NCBI GenBank assembly: GCA_003117195.1
Contig: BDSI01000131.1
Span: 219,627-283,626, forward strand
Direction: 5' to 3'
Source: Eudorina sp. 2006-703-Eu-15
Taxonomy: Eukaryota > Chlorophyta > Chlorophyceae > Chlamydomonadales > Volvocaceae
Length of the DNA stretch: 64,000 bases
A model generated the notes under the pieces. The model saw nothing but the letters and a program-made list of their open reading frames with translations, did no database searches and had not been told where the DNA came from. A program made the position numbers and the translations under genes. This document shows, piece after piece, positions 45,206 through 57,249 of the stretch. The first letter of the stretch is position 1. Each line of letters begins with the position of its first letter.

Positions 45206-46405
45206 CCAAGCCAGCGCGCTTCCAGACGTTGGGCATGCTGGAACTCGGCGGAATACCGCTGCCGAGTCTGCTCTGCGCGGGCGTTCAGCAGGCGTAGCTC
45301 GGCGGCGAGGTCGGGCTCGAGCTTTGTAGCCGTCATGAACTGCCGGATGACACGCCGTCGCTCGTCTGGGCTGGTGTACAGAGGCCGCAGGAGACGCACG
45401 TGGTCGAGGGTCTTGTACCGAGTGAGCAACACGTAGACGGTAGCGCGCTTGATGCCGTTGGGCGGTGGAGCTAGATCCACTACCCAACATTCATCTTTGA
45501 AGCTGCGGCCCTGCACGAAGAAGTCGGTGACGGCGTGGTGGTCGCCGAGTGGCATGTTGACGCGGCGTACCTCCTTGTTCGTGGTACCTATGTTGGCAGC
45601 GGGTACAACGATGGTAGCAGCCGACGACGCCCGTGGTGTGACTGCAAAGGCGCCACCGTGGGATGCGAAGTCTGACAAGCCATGCAGCACCGTGCTGGCA
45701 AGGTGGCCATTCACCGGACGCACCAGGACGGCCGCCGGCAGATACTTCAGGCGCCGGTAGGGACCACGGCCGTCGTCCTCCGGCTCCCGGCTGTCCGTTA
45801 GGAGGCCACAGCCCTCCACCTCGTTGTTGTGGCAGGCACCTGCGTCGGCCGTGATGGTGTCCAGCAGAATGAAGCGAGCGCCCTCGTAGTACCATGTGTC
45901 CGCTGTTGTGTGGTTGAAGGTGGCGTCCTTGATTCGCATTGCTACCGCCTGCTCGACGGCCGTGAGCGGTGGTGCTGCCGCTGCTCCACGCCGCTGCACG
46001 GGGATATGCTCAGCATTCCAGACGGTCAGGCGCTTGTTCTGCCGGCGTGCCTGTAGCATCATCAGGCGCGTATTCAGCGTGTGCCGGGGCTCGTTGCGCT
46101 GCAGCACCACACGTGGGCCGAGCTCGGCCAGGTCCGTCAGGTCCGTGATGGCTCGCTGGTTGAGTGCGTCCACCAGTTGTGCAACGCGTGATTCAGACAC
46201 GTGTCCGCCGCCGAACATGGACGCGAAGTCGGTAAGCTGTATACCCGCGGGGCTGCTGTCCTGCCGCTGTTGCTTCTGCAGCACGAACACTGTTGTACTG
46301 AGCTGGCGGTACAGGGCGAAGCCGTCCAAGATACGGTTGTTGCGCTCCGGAACGGCCCGTGGGCTACGTGTGGTAGCTCCAACAGTCGTACCTTCGCGCT
46401 GAGCA
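45190..46405 (-). pseudogene. Helicase fragment (Pif1/RecD-like superfamily 1 C-terminal part)
   Basis: About 400 residues on the minus strand, ending in TGA at 45190. The N-terminal side is cut by satellite at about 46405. Recognisable: LYRQLSTTVFVLQKQQRQ and HVSESRVAQLVDAL (linker region), then PLGDHHAVTDFFVQGRSF (the VQG motif of Pif1/RecD helicases), then VYVLLTRYKTLDHVRLLRPL (the YVLLTR counterpart of the YVALSR motif). Walker A and B motifs are missing, so it cannot be a working helicase. It sits opposite to the direction expected of a Helitron's own gene and was probably captured, or is what remains of another element. Confidence 0.65.
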
Positions 46406-47384
46406 CGACGCATGGCACAGCAAAGCACACAGCACAGCATGGCAGACGGCACGACACACGGCACGGCAAGGCACACGGCACGGCACAACACACAGCACGG
46501 CATGGAACGGCACACGGCACGGCACGGCAGATGCCACGGCAAGCAAGACGGCACGGCAAGGCACACGGCACGGTAAGGCAGACGGCACGGCACGGCCAAC
46601 GGGACGACACGGCAGACAGCACGGCACGGCAGACGGCATGGCAGACGGCACGGCACGGCAGACGGCACTGCAAGGCGGCACAGTGGAGGGCACGGCAAAG
46701 CACCGCACCGCGTTGCGCCGAGCATGACACATGGCACGGCAAGGCACTCAGCACAGCATGGCAGACGGCACGACACACGGCACAGCAAGGCACACGGCAC
46801 GGCAAAACACACAGCATGCCGTTTGCGTTGTGACGGCACGGCAGACACCACGACAAGCAAGACGGCACGGCAAGGCACACGGCACGGCACAGCATGTGGC
46901 ACGGCAAGGCAGACGGCACAGCACGGCCAACGGCACGACACGGCAGACTGCACAGCACGGCAGACGGTATGGCACAGCCAACGGCACGGCACAGCAGACG
47001 GAACAGCATGGCAGACGGATAGGCAAGGCACACGGCACGGCACAGCAGATGTCGCGGCAAGGCAGACAGCATGGCACGGCAGAATGCACGGCAGAATGCA
47101 TGGCACGGCAGACGACACAGTATGGCACGGCAAACTGCACATCAGACGGCACGGCAGACGGTGCGGCACGGCATGGCAGACAGCAGACGGCACTGAATGA
47201 CATACGGCATGGCATGGCATGGCACGGCACACGACACAGCACGGCAGACGGCACGGCATGGCACACGGCGCGGCAAGGCACACTGCATGGCACAGCAGAC
47301 GGCACGGCAAGGCGGACGGTATCGCACAGCCAACGGCACGACACGACAGACGGCACGGCACGGCAGACGGCATGGCAGACGGCA
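46406..47384. repeat. Degenerate CACGG pentamer satellite
   Basis: Degenerate CACGG/CATGG/CACAG pentamers. 46690-47384 closely matches 37420-38100 and 49140-49820, so it is a shared higher-order block. Long ORFs in all frames are artefacts. Confidence 0.93.
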
Positions 47385-47527
47385 TCGCCGTAGCTGCGAC
47401 CGTGAAACGGTCGCGTAGCGGAGGCCTTACGACCAGCCGCGCGTCCGTCTGTCTGTCTGTCCGTCCGGAAAAAACCCGTGAAACGCGAGCAGCTACGGCC
47501 CCCGCGGCGCCGAACGGCGCCGGCTAG

Positions 47528-49967
47528 TCCGTCTGTCCGTCCGGAAAAAACGCGTAACACGCGTCTTTTGCGTGGTTTCGGAGCTCGGGTTTCCGCAGTT
47601 TCGCGCTAGGTCGGGTCGTCGCGGTGCGTAACTCCGCGTAACCGACGGGCCGACCCGGGTTCGAATCCCGTCGCCGACTTTTTTTGTCTTGACTTTTTGT
47701 CGCACCGCACCGCACCGCACCGCACCGCACCGCACCGCACCGCACCGCACCGCACCGCACCGCACCGCACCGCACCGCACCGCACCGCACCGCACCGCAC
47801 CGCACCGCACCGCACCGCACCGCACCGCACCGCACCGCACCGCACCGCACCGCACCGCACCGCACCGCACCGCACCGCACCGCACCGCACCGCACCGCAC
47901 GACACACGGCACGACACACCGCACCGCACCGCGCCGCGCCGCACCGCACCGCACCGCACCGCACCGCACACGGCACGGCACGGCGAGACACACGGTGCTG
48001 CACAACACACAGGACGGCACGACACACTGCACGGCACGGCAGACGGCACGACAGATGGCACGGCGTGGCACACGGCACGGCACTATACACGGCATGGCAT
48101 GACGCATGGCACGGCAAGGCACACGGCACAGCATGGCAAACGGCACGACACACGGCACGGCAAAACACACGGCGCTGCACAACACACAGCACGGCATGGC
48201 ACACTGCACGGCACGGCAGACGGCACGACAGATGGCACGGCGTAGCACAGGGCACGGCACTGCAAAACGACACGACACGGCACGGCACGGCACGGCACGG
48301 CACGGCACGGCACATCGCACCTCATCATCGTACAGCATCACACTTCATCATACTTCATCGCACTTCATCGCACCTCGCCGCACCGGGCCGCACCGCACCG
48401 CACCTCACCTCACCTCACCTCACCTCACCTCACCTCACCTCACCTCACCTCACCTCACCTCACCTCACCTCACCTCACCTCACCTCACCTCACCTCACCT
48501 CACCTCACCGCACCGCACCGCACCGTACCGCACCGCACCGCACCGCACCGCACCGCACCGCACCGCACCGCACCGCACCGCACCGCACCGCACTGCACCG
48601 CACCGCACCGCACCGCACCGCACCGGCCACCGCACCGCACCGCACCGCACCGCACCGGGCGCACCGCACCGCACCGGCAAGGCAAGGCAAGGCACTCGGC
48701 ACGGCACGACACATGGCACGGCAAGGCACACGGCACAGCATGGCAGACGGCACAACACACAGCACGACACAACACACAGCACGGCAAGACACACGGCACG
48801 GCACGGCACATGGCACGGCACGGCACGGCAGACGAAACAGCATGGCAGAGGGCACGGCACGGCAGACGGCACGGCCGGCATGGTACACGGCACGGCATGG
48901 CAGACGGCACGGCACGGCAGACAGCAGACGGCACTGCATGGCGGACGGCATGGCATGGCAGACGGCACGGCAGCGCAAGGCAAGGCATGTCACGGCACGG
49001 CAGACGGCACGGCAGACAGCACGGCACGACGGCACAGCAGACGGTACGGCATGGCATACGGCATGGCAGACAGCGGACGACACTGCATGGCATACAGCAT
49101 GGCATGGCAAGGCACACGGCACGGCACAGTGGAGGGCACGGCAAAGCACCGCACCGCGTTGCGCCGAGCATGACACATGGCACGGCAAGGCACGCAGCAC
49201 AGCATGGCAGACGGCACGACACACGGCACAGCAAGGCACACGGCACGGCAAAACACACAGCATGCCGTTTGCGTTGTGACGGCACGGCAGACGCCACGAC
49301 AAGCAAGACGGCACGGCAAGGCACACGGCACGGCACAGCATGTGGCACGGCAAGGCAGACGGCACAGCACGGCCAACGGCACGACACGGCAGACTGCACG
49401 GCACGGCAGACGGTATGGCACAGCCAACGGCACGGCACAGCAGACGGAACAGCATGGCAGACGGATAGGCAAGGCACACGGCACGGCACAGCAGATGTCG
49501 CGGCAAGGCAGACAGCATGGCACAGCAGAATGCACGGCAGAATGCACGGCACGGCAGACGGCACAGTATGGCACGGCAAACTGCACATCAGACGGCACGG
49601 CAGACGGTGCGGCACGGCATGGCAGACAGCAGACGGCACTGAATGACATACGGCATGGCATGGCATAGCACGGCACACGGCACAGCACGGCAGACGGCAC
49701 GGCATGGCACACGGCGCGGCAAGGCACACTGCATGGCACAGCAGACGGCACGGCAAGGCGGACGGTGTCGCACAGCCAACGGCACGACACGACAGACGGC
49801 ACGGCACGGCAGACGGCACGGCAGACGGCATGGCACGGCAGACGCCACGGCAAGCAAGACGGCACGGCAAGGCGCACGGCACGGCACGCCTGCGCGCGCC
49901 GCGTGATGACAAGGACGTGAGACGCGGGCAGCTACGGTGACCAGCGGCGCCGAACGGCGCCGGATAG
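47528..49967. repeat. Second copy of the Helitron satellite body (duplicate of 35815-38244)
   Basis: Matches 35815-38244 nearly base for base, apart from repeat-number changes: tRNA-like segment about 47610-47678, CACCG 47700-47895, degenerate CACGG to 48390, CACCT about 48402-48508 (longer than in the first copy), CACCG to about 48675, degenerate CACGG to about 49890, then the 3' hairpin end. Confidence 0.95.
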
Positions 49968-50021
49968 TAAAGCGCCGGTCTACGGAACCGGAGATTCCAG
50001 GTTCGATCCCTGGTAGGCTCG
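49968..50021 (+). pseudogene. tRNA-Arg(ACG), 3' part, second copy, cut by a Helitron
   Basis: Identical to 38245-38298: anticodon ACG, T-arm and acceptor 3' strand present, 5' part displaced to 41724-41742. Confidence 0.9.
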
Positions 50022-50351
50022 GACGGAGGGATCCTGTCCTCACCACAAATACATTGATACCTGAGACTGATGCAATCGGAACTGGGGAACAGACGGACAT
50101 AATCAAGTATGTCGATTACATCTGCAAGTCCAATGCAAATATGGAGGAGATGATGAGGCAGGCGTAAGAGCAGAACCTGACCAAAACCTAAACAAAGTAG
50201 ATGTGTGCTTGTGCAAACCCCTAAAACCCCAATCATGCACCTCAACATAGGATATAAAGTGTGCCTTGTTACATGAGTGAATGTCATGTATCGTTATACC
50301 CACACACGTATAAAACTTGATATACATATGTAACACAATTAAACACTCTTC

Positions 50352-50423
50352 GCCCAATGTGGGGCTCGAACCCACGACCACAAGGTTAAGAGCCTTGCGC
50401 TCTACCGACTGAGCTAACCGGGC
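50352..50423 (-). tRNA. tRNA-Lys(CTT), second copy
   Basis: Identical to the gene at 38629-38700, displaced by 11723 bases. Confidence 0.95.
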
Positions 50424-50525
50424 TTGACTGTATGGGAGAAGTTCCAAAACTCATAGGTAACAACCGCACGAGTCATCTTTGTGTTTGTAATAGATGGCCG
50501 AGATGTCAGGTGTATGCATTGCAGA

Positions 50526-50596
50526 GTCCTCATCGTATAGTGGTTAGTACATCACGTTGTGGCCGTGAAGACCCCGGCACGAATCCGGGTGAGGAC
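50526..50596 (+). tRNA. tRNA-His(GTG), second copy
   Basis: Identical to 38803-38873, including the CACGAAT T-loop. Confidence 0.88.
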
Positions 50597-50766
50597 ATAC
50601 GTTACCCTTATGGCAGTGAAAGTAACTGCAATGTCCTGGTTATCGTTCCATACGGAAACTGCGTAGCTGCAACTGGAATGCAACCTCACATATGCGTGCA
50701 TGAGTGTTCAAAAGTATTCGAGCATTGAATATGGTGTCGATATTTTATGTCGTCTTGATATCTCAA

Positions 50767-50838
50767 TTCGCTATAGTCTAGGCGGTTAGGATACGAGATT
50801 CTCACTCTCGAGACCCGGGTTCGAGTCCCGGTAGCGAA
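50767..50838 (+). tRNA. tRNA-Glu(CTC), second copy
   Basis: Identical to 39044-39115. Confidence 0.95.
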
Positions 50839-50858
50839 AGTATAGATTGATGAGCATT

Positions 50859-50940
50859 GTCGCTGTAGTATAGTGGTCAGTATCCCCGCCTGTCAATGAT
50901 AAGAACGCGGGAGGCCGGGGTTCGATTCCCCGCAGCGGCG
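50859..50940 (+). tRNA. tRNA-Asp(GTC) with 10-base intron, second copy
   Basis: Identical to 39136-39217. Intron at 50896-50905. Confidence 0.94.
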
Positions 50941-51014
50941 AATCATGGACTATGTTTGCCATGCATGAAGGAGCAAAAAACATAGTACAATTGCCTATAA
51001 TATGTTATAGGAAT

Positions 51015-51085
51015 TGCACCAGCCGAGAATCGAACTCGGGTCTGGTCCGTGGCAAGGACCTATGCTACCACTATACCACTGGTGC
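51015..51085 (-). tRNA. tRNA-Gly(GCC), second copy
   Basis: Identical to 39292-39362. Confidence 0.95.
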
Positions 51086-53445
51086 TGCATGGATCCAGTC
51101 GGTGATCCTCATATCATTGCTCATCAAACTGAACAATGCTATGGGTAAACCTTGACTAATCAACAGGGCGGTACGGTAGATCCCGTTCCGTCATCAATCA
51201 AAACATCCGGCATTGATGACACATGCCGGGTGAGTACAGTTCAATGTCTACTTGTAAATATTGTTTATCTCAGCATGCATTGATTGGTCCAAAATTCAAA
51301 CAAGTATCAGCAAACAGGGATTTTGTAAATCCGTATTTACACTTCACACATCCTTAGGTGTCCTTTATCTAAGGACAAACTCATAGCTACCGCTGAACCA
51401 TTAATAGACTTTATTAGGGGTGTGAATTCATGTGCAAGACATCCTCTGGGCTGTAAGTGATGTGAGCATCTCAAACCGTAAATCGTTAGTTATACGTAGC
51501 TACAGTAGTTTTGGCTTCGATTACTACTGTACACATCCAAGTTACATTTCTAATTTGACCCACACACTTGGCCAAGGCTGTGGTCAACATCCAAGCGTCA
51601 GCTATTGGCCACTCAGCCATGGGCCACATCTGGCATGGCACACAGTAGAATTCGGGTGCCTGAAGGGCAAAACTTATGTGGTCGCCTAATGTGTTGACAA
51701 GCTACGTACTTACAACAACATCGAGTTTGGTACTCTATCGGCTGACTTCCGCTTTTGCTGTAACGAGCTGACGGCAAGATGCACCACAAATTTTGGCGAA
51801 GGAAGCGGCCTGACGATGGACCATTTACACTGCAGAGAGCACCCACACCAGCAAAAAGCAAAGAAACAAGCGACACGTGTCGCCGCGCGCCCAGCCAGAA
51901 AACGAAGTCAGCGCCCCAGGGCGCACCAGGACGGCAACCCAACGGCACCGCCAAGAGCGAACGCCGCACCAAGACCGGCGAACAAGGCAAACGAAATCGA
52001 GCGGCGCGCGACGACGAGCGAGCGAGCACAGACAGCCACGACCCGACGCAGCCACCCGGCCAAGAACACCCCAGAACAGCCCCCCGGCGCCAACCACCAA
52101 CGCGGGCAGGGGGAAAACCGCCCCATGCTTCCCGAAACGGAAAAACCCAGCCAGGGCAAGCGCGGCGGGAAAAAACGGGAACAGGAGCCACAAGCCAAAA
52201 AACCCCACCGCCGCCCCGGCCAGCAACAGTGACCCGCAAGAAGCGGCCACTCTACCAACACACCGCCAACCCGGCGGAGGGCTGGCCCCTTGCCGCCTAT
52301 GGCCCCGTGGGGCGGATGGCTGTTCCCGGTCCGCCAGCACGGCCGTCTTTCCGACAGACCCCGCTCTTGCGCCCCCCCCACCCCACCCCCCCTGCGTCCT
52401 CCCAAGAAAAACCCCGTCACGGGCGCCGCCCAGTGTCGGGCCCGGTTACCGGCCTTCACGGCCGCCGCTGCCAGCCGCCGCCAGCACTGAGGAGGATGGT
52501 GACCATGGGCGGGGAGAACGAGCCAGGGGAGGCTCGGGCAACAAAGGGATGGAAAGTGGTCACTCACAGTGATGTGAGTGCTCTCTACTGTGAACAGCAG
52601 AATGCCTGAAACAGGAGAGAGTGCGAAACATATCGCTTCAGTCAGCCGTACTATGCCGTACCAAACCTTGCTCAGTTCCTAAGATCACTACGTTCCTTCG
52701 GAACTAAGCTATTGGCAAAAAACGAATAGGGGAGGTGTGTACATGGAGTGCAGACACTACTACAGCTCCGGACGGCTACACATGGATTTTGCACCCCAAA
52801 GATCTGGAGTGTCATATTCACCTAAAGGGATGGTAAATCCAGTATGAACGGAGGAAGGACGGAGGATGGGTGCACAGTCCATGGTAGGGGTTGATGAGGT
52901 GAGGCTCCATTGAGCTTTCTTGGCCGGTTAGAACACCCGGTCGGGGTACGGGTCCACCATGTAACGGCTACAAAGTATGTACACTGTGAGAAGCTCAAAT
53001 TGCAGCCCGTTTGGGGGCGGTCACAGTGAAATTACAGCAGACTGTAAACCTTTCAACTGAAAACTGTCATGTCTCAACCCTTATCTTGATGGTAGACTTG
53101 TTACATAATTTACACCCAGGGCACAGTAACCTATGTCACCAGGGTGGTGGAGGGCTCTGGAAATTACTGGAATGCAGAATCCACTGAACCATGGTACAAC
53201 ATAGTGCCAATTAGCTCCATGCTTCAAAACCGAAGTGATGACAGAGCCGAAGTTGCTTGGTGCACCCATTGAAAGACTGCACTTTGTGTCCTGTGTCCTC
53301 AACTGTTTTCATTAATCAATGAATAAGAGCAACATGGATTGGCAATAACTTCCTGTGAACAAGTAACAAATGCATAGTGAAACATCGGACGCGACGGGAC
53401 TACTGCGACATGTGGCAATCATTACCTGACCGCTGAACAATAGGT

Positions 53446-53504
53446 GGGCCTATGGCTTAATGGATAAAGCGCCGGTCTACGGAACCGGAGATTCCAGGTT
53501 CGAT
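53446..53504 (+). pseudogene. tRNA-Arg(ACG), 3'-truncated
   Basis: Uninterrupted acceptor 5' strand, D-arm and anticodon arm (ACG), then ttcgat, after which the sequence jumps to spacer normally found about 90 bases further on. The T-arm 3' strand and acceptor 3' strand are deleted. It is the empty-site reference for the Helitron insertion. Confidence 0.9.
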
Positions 53505-53669
53505 AATTAAGTATGTCGATTACATCTGCAAGTCCAATGCAAATATGGAGGAGATGATGAGGCAGGCGTTAGAGTCTGGAATGCAACATCACATATGCGT
53601 GCATGAGTGTTCAAAAGTATTCGAGCATTGAATATGGTGTCGATATTTTATGTCATCTTGCTATCTCAA

Positions 53670-53741
53670 TTCGCTATAGTCTAGGCGGTTAGGATACGAG
53701 ATTCTCACTCTCGAGACCCGGGTTCGAGTCCCGGTAGCGAA
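53670..53741 (+). tRNA. tRNA-Glu(CTC), short unit 1
   Basis: Full 72 bases, identical to 39044-39115. Confidence 0.94.
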
Positions 53742-53761
53742 AGTATAAATTTATGAGCATT

Positions 53762-53843
53762 GTCGCTGTAGTATAGTGGTCAGTATCCCCGCCTGTCAAT
53801 GATAAGAACGCGGGAGGCCGGGGTTCGATTCCCCGCAGCGGCG
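53762..53843 (+). tRNA. tRNA-Asp(GTC) with intron, short unit 1, first
   Basis: Same structure and 10-base intron as 39136-39217. Confidence 0.94.
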
Positions 53844-53865
53844 AATCATGGACTATGATTGCCAT

Positions 53866-53920
53866 GGTTAGGATACGAGATTCTCACTCTCGAGACCCGG
53901 GTTCGAGTCCCGGTAGCGAA
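53866..53920 (+). pseudogene. tRNA-Glu(CTC), 5'-truncated
   Basis: Begins GGTTAGGATACG within the D-arm, directly after a spacer ending gattgccat. The acceptor 5' strand is missing. It arose by duplication of a Glu-Asp segment with its break inside Glu. Confidence 0.9.
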
Positions 53921-53940
53921 AGTATAGATTGATGAGCATT

Positions 53941-54022
53941 GTCGCTGTAGTATAGTGGTCAGTATCCCCGCCTGTCAATGATAAGAACGCGGGAGGCCGG
54001 GGTTCGATTCCCCGCAGCGGCG
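53941..54022 (+). tRNA. tRNA-Asp(GTC) with intron, short unit 1, second
   Basis: Complete duplicate of the preceding Asp gene, including the intron. Confidence 0.94.
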
Positions 54023-54096
54023 AATCATGGACTATGTTTGCCATGCATGAAGGAACAAAAAATATAGTGCAATTACCTATAAAATGTGATAGGAAT

Positions 54097-54167
54097 TGCA
54101 CCAGCCGAGAATCGAACTCGGGTCTGGTCTGTGGCAAGGACCTATGCTACTACTATACCACTGGTGC
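54097..54167 (-). tRNA. tRNA-Gly(GCC), variant, short unit 1
   Basis: Differs from 39292-39362 by two changes: the anticodon stem 3' strand is AGACC instead of GGACC (a C-A mismatch beside the loop), and the D-loop GG is AG. Function is doubtful. Confidence 0.65.
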
Positions 54168-56527
54168 TGCATGGATCCAGTCGGTGATCCTAATATCATT
54201 GCTCATCAAACTGAACAACGCTATGGGTACACCTTGACTAATCAACAGGGCGGTACGGTAGATCCCGTTCCGTCATCAATCAAAACATCCGGCATTGATG
54301 ACACATGCCGGGTGAGTACAGTTCAATGTCTACTTGTAAATATTGTTTATCTCAGCATGCATTGATTGGTCCAAAATTCAAACAAGTATCAGCAAACAGG
54401 GATTTTGTAAATCCGTATTTACACTTCACACATCCTTAGGTGTCCTTTATCTAAGGACAAACTCATAGCTACCGCTGAACCATTAATAGACTTTATTAGG
54501 GGTGTGAATTCATGTGCAAGACATCCTCTGGGCTGTAAGTGATGTGAGCATCTCAAACCGTAAATCGTTAGTTATACGTAGCTACAGTAGTTTTGGCTTC
54601 GATTACTACTGTACACATCCAAGTTACATTTCTAATTTGACCCACACACTTGGCCAAGGCTGTGGTCAACATCCAAGCGTCAGCTATTGGCCACTCAGCC
54701 ATGGGCCACATCTGGCATGGCACACAGTAGAATTCGGGTGCCTGAAGGGCAAAACTTATGTGGTCGCCTAATGTGTTGACAAGCTACGTACTTACAACAA
54801 CATCGAGTTTGGTACTCTATCGGCTGACTTCCGCTTTTGCTGTAACGAGCTGACGGCAAGATGCACCACAAATTTTGGCGAAGGAAGCGGCCTGACGATG
54901 GACCATTTACACTGCAGAGAGCACCCACACCAGCAAAAAGCAAAGAAACAAGCGACACGTGTCGCCGCGCGCCCAGCCAGAAAACGAAGTCAGCGCCCCA
55001 GGGCGCACCAGGACGGCAACCCAACGGCACCGCCAAGAGCGAACGCCGCACCAAGACCGGCGAACAAGGCAAACGAAATCGAGCGGCGCGCGACGACGAG
55101 CGAGCGAGCACAGACAGCCACGACCCGACGCAGCCACCCGGCCAAGAACACCCCAGAACAGCCCCCCGGCGCCAACCACCAACGCGGGCAGGGGGAAAAC
55201 CGCCCCATGCTTCCCGAAACGGAAAAACCCAGCCAGGGCAAGCGCGGCGGGAAAAAACGGGAACAGGAGCCACAAGCCAAAAAACCCCACCGCCGCCCCG
55301 GCCAGCAACAGTGACCCGCAAGAAGCGGCCACTCTACCAACACACCGCCAACCCGGCGGAGGGCTGGCCCCTTGCCGCCTATGGCCCCGTGGGGCGGATG
55401 GCTGTTCCCGGTCCGCCAGCACGGCCGTCTTTCCGACAGACCCCGCTCTTGCGCCCCCCCCACCCCACCCCCCCTGCGTCCTCCCAAGAAAAACCCCGTC
55501 ACGGGCGCCGCCCAGTGTCGGGCCCGGTTACCGGCCTTCACGGCCGCCGCTGCCAGCCGCCGCCAGCACTGAGGAGGATGGTGACCATGGGCGGGGAGAA
55601 CGAGCCAGGGGAGGCTCGGGCAACAAAGGGATGGAAAGTGGTCACTCACAGTGATGTGAGTGCTCTCTACTGTGAACAGCAGAATGCCTGAAACAGGAGA
55701 GAGTGCGAAACATATCGCTTCAGTCAGCCGTACTATGCCGTACCAAACCTTGCTCAGTTCCTAAGATCACTACGTTCCTTCGGAACTAAGCTATTGGCAA
55801 AAAACGAATAGGGGAGGTGTGTACATGGAGTGCAGACACTACTACAGCTCCGGACGGCTACACATGGATTTTGCACCCCAAAGATCTGGAGTGTCATATT
55901 CACCTAAAGGGATGGTAAATCCAGTATGAACGGAGGAAGGACGGAGGATGGGTGCACAGTCCATGGTAGGGGTTGATGAGGTGAGGCTCCATTGAGCTTT
56001 CTTGGCCGGTTAGAACACCCGGTCGGGGTACGGGTCCACCATGTAACGGCTACAAAGTATGTACACTGTGAGAAGCTCAAATTGCAGCCCGTTTGGGGGC
56101 GGTCACAGTGAAATTACAGCAGACTGTAAACCTTTCAACTGAAAACTGTCATGTCTCAACCCTTATCTTGATGGTAGACTTGTTACATAATTTACACCCA
56201 GGGCACAGTAACCTATGTCACCAGGGTGGTGGAGGGCTCTGGAAATTACTGGAATGCAGAATCCACTGAACCATGGTACAACATAGTGCCAATTAGCTCC
56301 ATGCTTCAAAACCGAAGTGATGACAGAGCCGAAGTTGCTTGGTGCACCCATTGAAAGACTGCACTTTGTGTCCTGTGTCCTCAACTGTTTTCATTAATCA
56401 ATGAATAAGAGCAACATGGATTGGCAATAACTTCCTGTGAACAAGTAACAAATGCATAGTGAAACATCGGACGCGACGGGACTACTGCGACATGTGGCAA
56501 TCATTACCTGACCGCTGAACAATAGGT

Positions 56528-56586
56528 GGGCCTATGGCTTAATGGATAAAGCGCCGGTCTACGGAACCGGAGATTCCAGGTTCGAT
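56528..56586 (+). pseudogene. tRNA-Arg(ACG), 3'-truncated, short unit 2
   Basis: Same truncation as 53446-53504. Confidence 0.9.
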
Positions 56587-56751
56587 AATTAAGTATGTCG
56601 ATTACATCTGCAAGTCCAATGCAAATATGGAGGAGATGATGAGGCAGGCGTTAGAGTCTGGAATGCAACATCACATATGCGTGCATGAGTGTTCAAAAGT
56701 ATTCGAGCATTGAATATGGTGTCGATATTTTATGTCATCTTGCTATCTCAA

Positions 56752-56823
56752 TTCGCTATAGTCTAGGCGGTTAGGATACGAGATTCTCACTCTCGAGACC
56801 CGGGTTCGAGTAGCGGTAGCGAA
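56752..56823 (+). pseudogene. tRNA-Glu(CTC) with damaged T-stem, short unit 2
   Basis: The T-stem 3' strand reads TAGCGG instead of TCCCGG, breaking two base pairs with CCGGG. The rest is intact. Probably a non-functional copy. Confidence 0.7.
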
Positions 56824-56843
56824 AGTATAAATTTATGAGCATT

Positions 56844-56925
56844 GTCGCTGTAGTATAGTGGTCAGTATCCCCGCCTGTCAATGATAAGAACGCGGGAGGC
56901 CGGGGTTCGATTCCCCGCAGCGGCG
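56844..56925 (+). tRNA. tRNA-Asp(GTC) with intron, short unit 2, first
   Basis: Same sequence and intron as 39136-39217. Confidence 0.94.
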
Positions 56926-56947
56926 AATCATGGACTATGATTGCCAT

Positions 56948-57002
56948 GGTTAGGATACGAGATTCTCACTCTCGAGACCCGGGTTCGAGTCCCGGTAGCG
57001 AA
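56948..57002 (+). pseudogene. tRNA-Glu(CTC), 5'-truncated, short unit 2
   Basis: Same break as 53866-53920; T-arm intact. Confidence 0.9.
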
Positions 57003-57022
57003 AGTATAGATTGATGAGCATT

Positions 57023-57104
57023 GTCGCTGTAGTATAGTGGTCAGTATCCCCGCCTGTCAATGATAAGAACGCGGGAGGCCGGGGTTCGATTCCCCGCAGC
57101 GGCG
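57023..57104 (+). tRNA. tRNA-Asp(GTC) with intron, short unit 2, second
   Basis: Same sequence and intron as 39136-39217. Confidence 0.94.
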
Positions 57105-57178
57105 AATCATGGACTATGTTTGCCATGCATGAAGGAACAAAAAATATAGTGCAATTACCTATAAAATGTGATAGGAAT

Positions 57179-57249
57179 TGCACCAGCCGAGAATCGAACT
57201 CGGGTCTGGTCTGTGGCAAGGACCTATGCTACTACTATACCACTGGTGC
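57179..57249 (-). tRNA. tRNA-Gly(GCC), variant, short unit 2
   Basis: Carries the same two changes as 54097-54167 (anticodon-stem mismatch, D-loop AG). Confidence 0.65.

Larger units (their letters stand above)
41810..47527 (+). mobile_element. Nested 5.7-kb Helitron-like element carrying a helicase fragment
   Basis: Starts TCGCCGTAGCTGC and ends GCAGCTACGGC (47489-47499), hairpin GGCGCC GAAC GGCGCC, GG, CTAG at 47527. The flanks (ctg at 41807-41809 and tccgtctg from 47528) are contiguous in the empty site at 35812-35822 of the first Helitron, so both ends are defined to the base. The target is G/T rather than A/T. Content: tRNA-like segment, degenerate and perfect CACCG arrays, a 72-base C run, two copies of a hairpin motif (about 42370-42440 and 44490-44555), a minus-strand helicase fragment, and CACGG-type repeats. 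A further 5'-type end lies at 47385, so a 143-bp miniature copy (47385-47527) is possible. Confidence 0.78.
41743..49967 (+). mobile_element. Second Helitron-like element at the same tRNA-Arg site, enlarged by a nested Helitron
   Basis: Begins TCACCGTAGCTGC at 41743 and ends hairpin-GG-ATAG at 49967 (C of CTAG changed to A), between A and T of the tRNA-Arg target, as at 35748-38244. Its outer parts, 41743-41809 and 47528-49967, match 35748-35814 and 35815-38244. It therefore arose by tandem duplication of unit plus Helitron (period about 6.0 kb). The extra 5718 bases (41810-47527) are a nested element. Confidence 0.8.
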
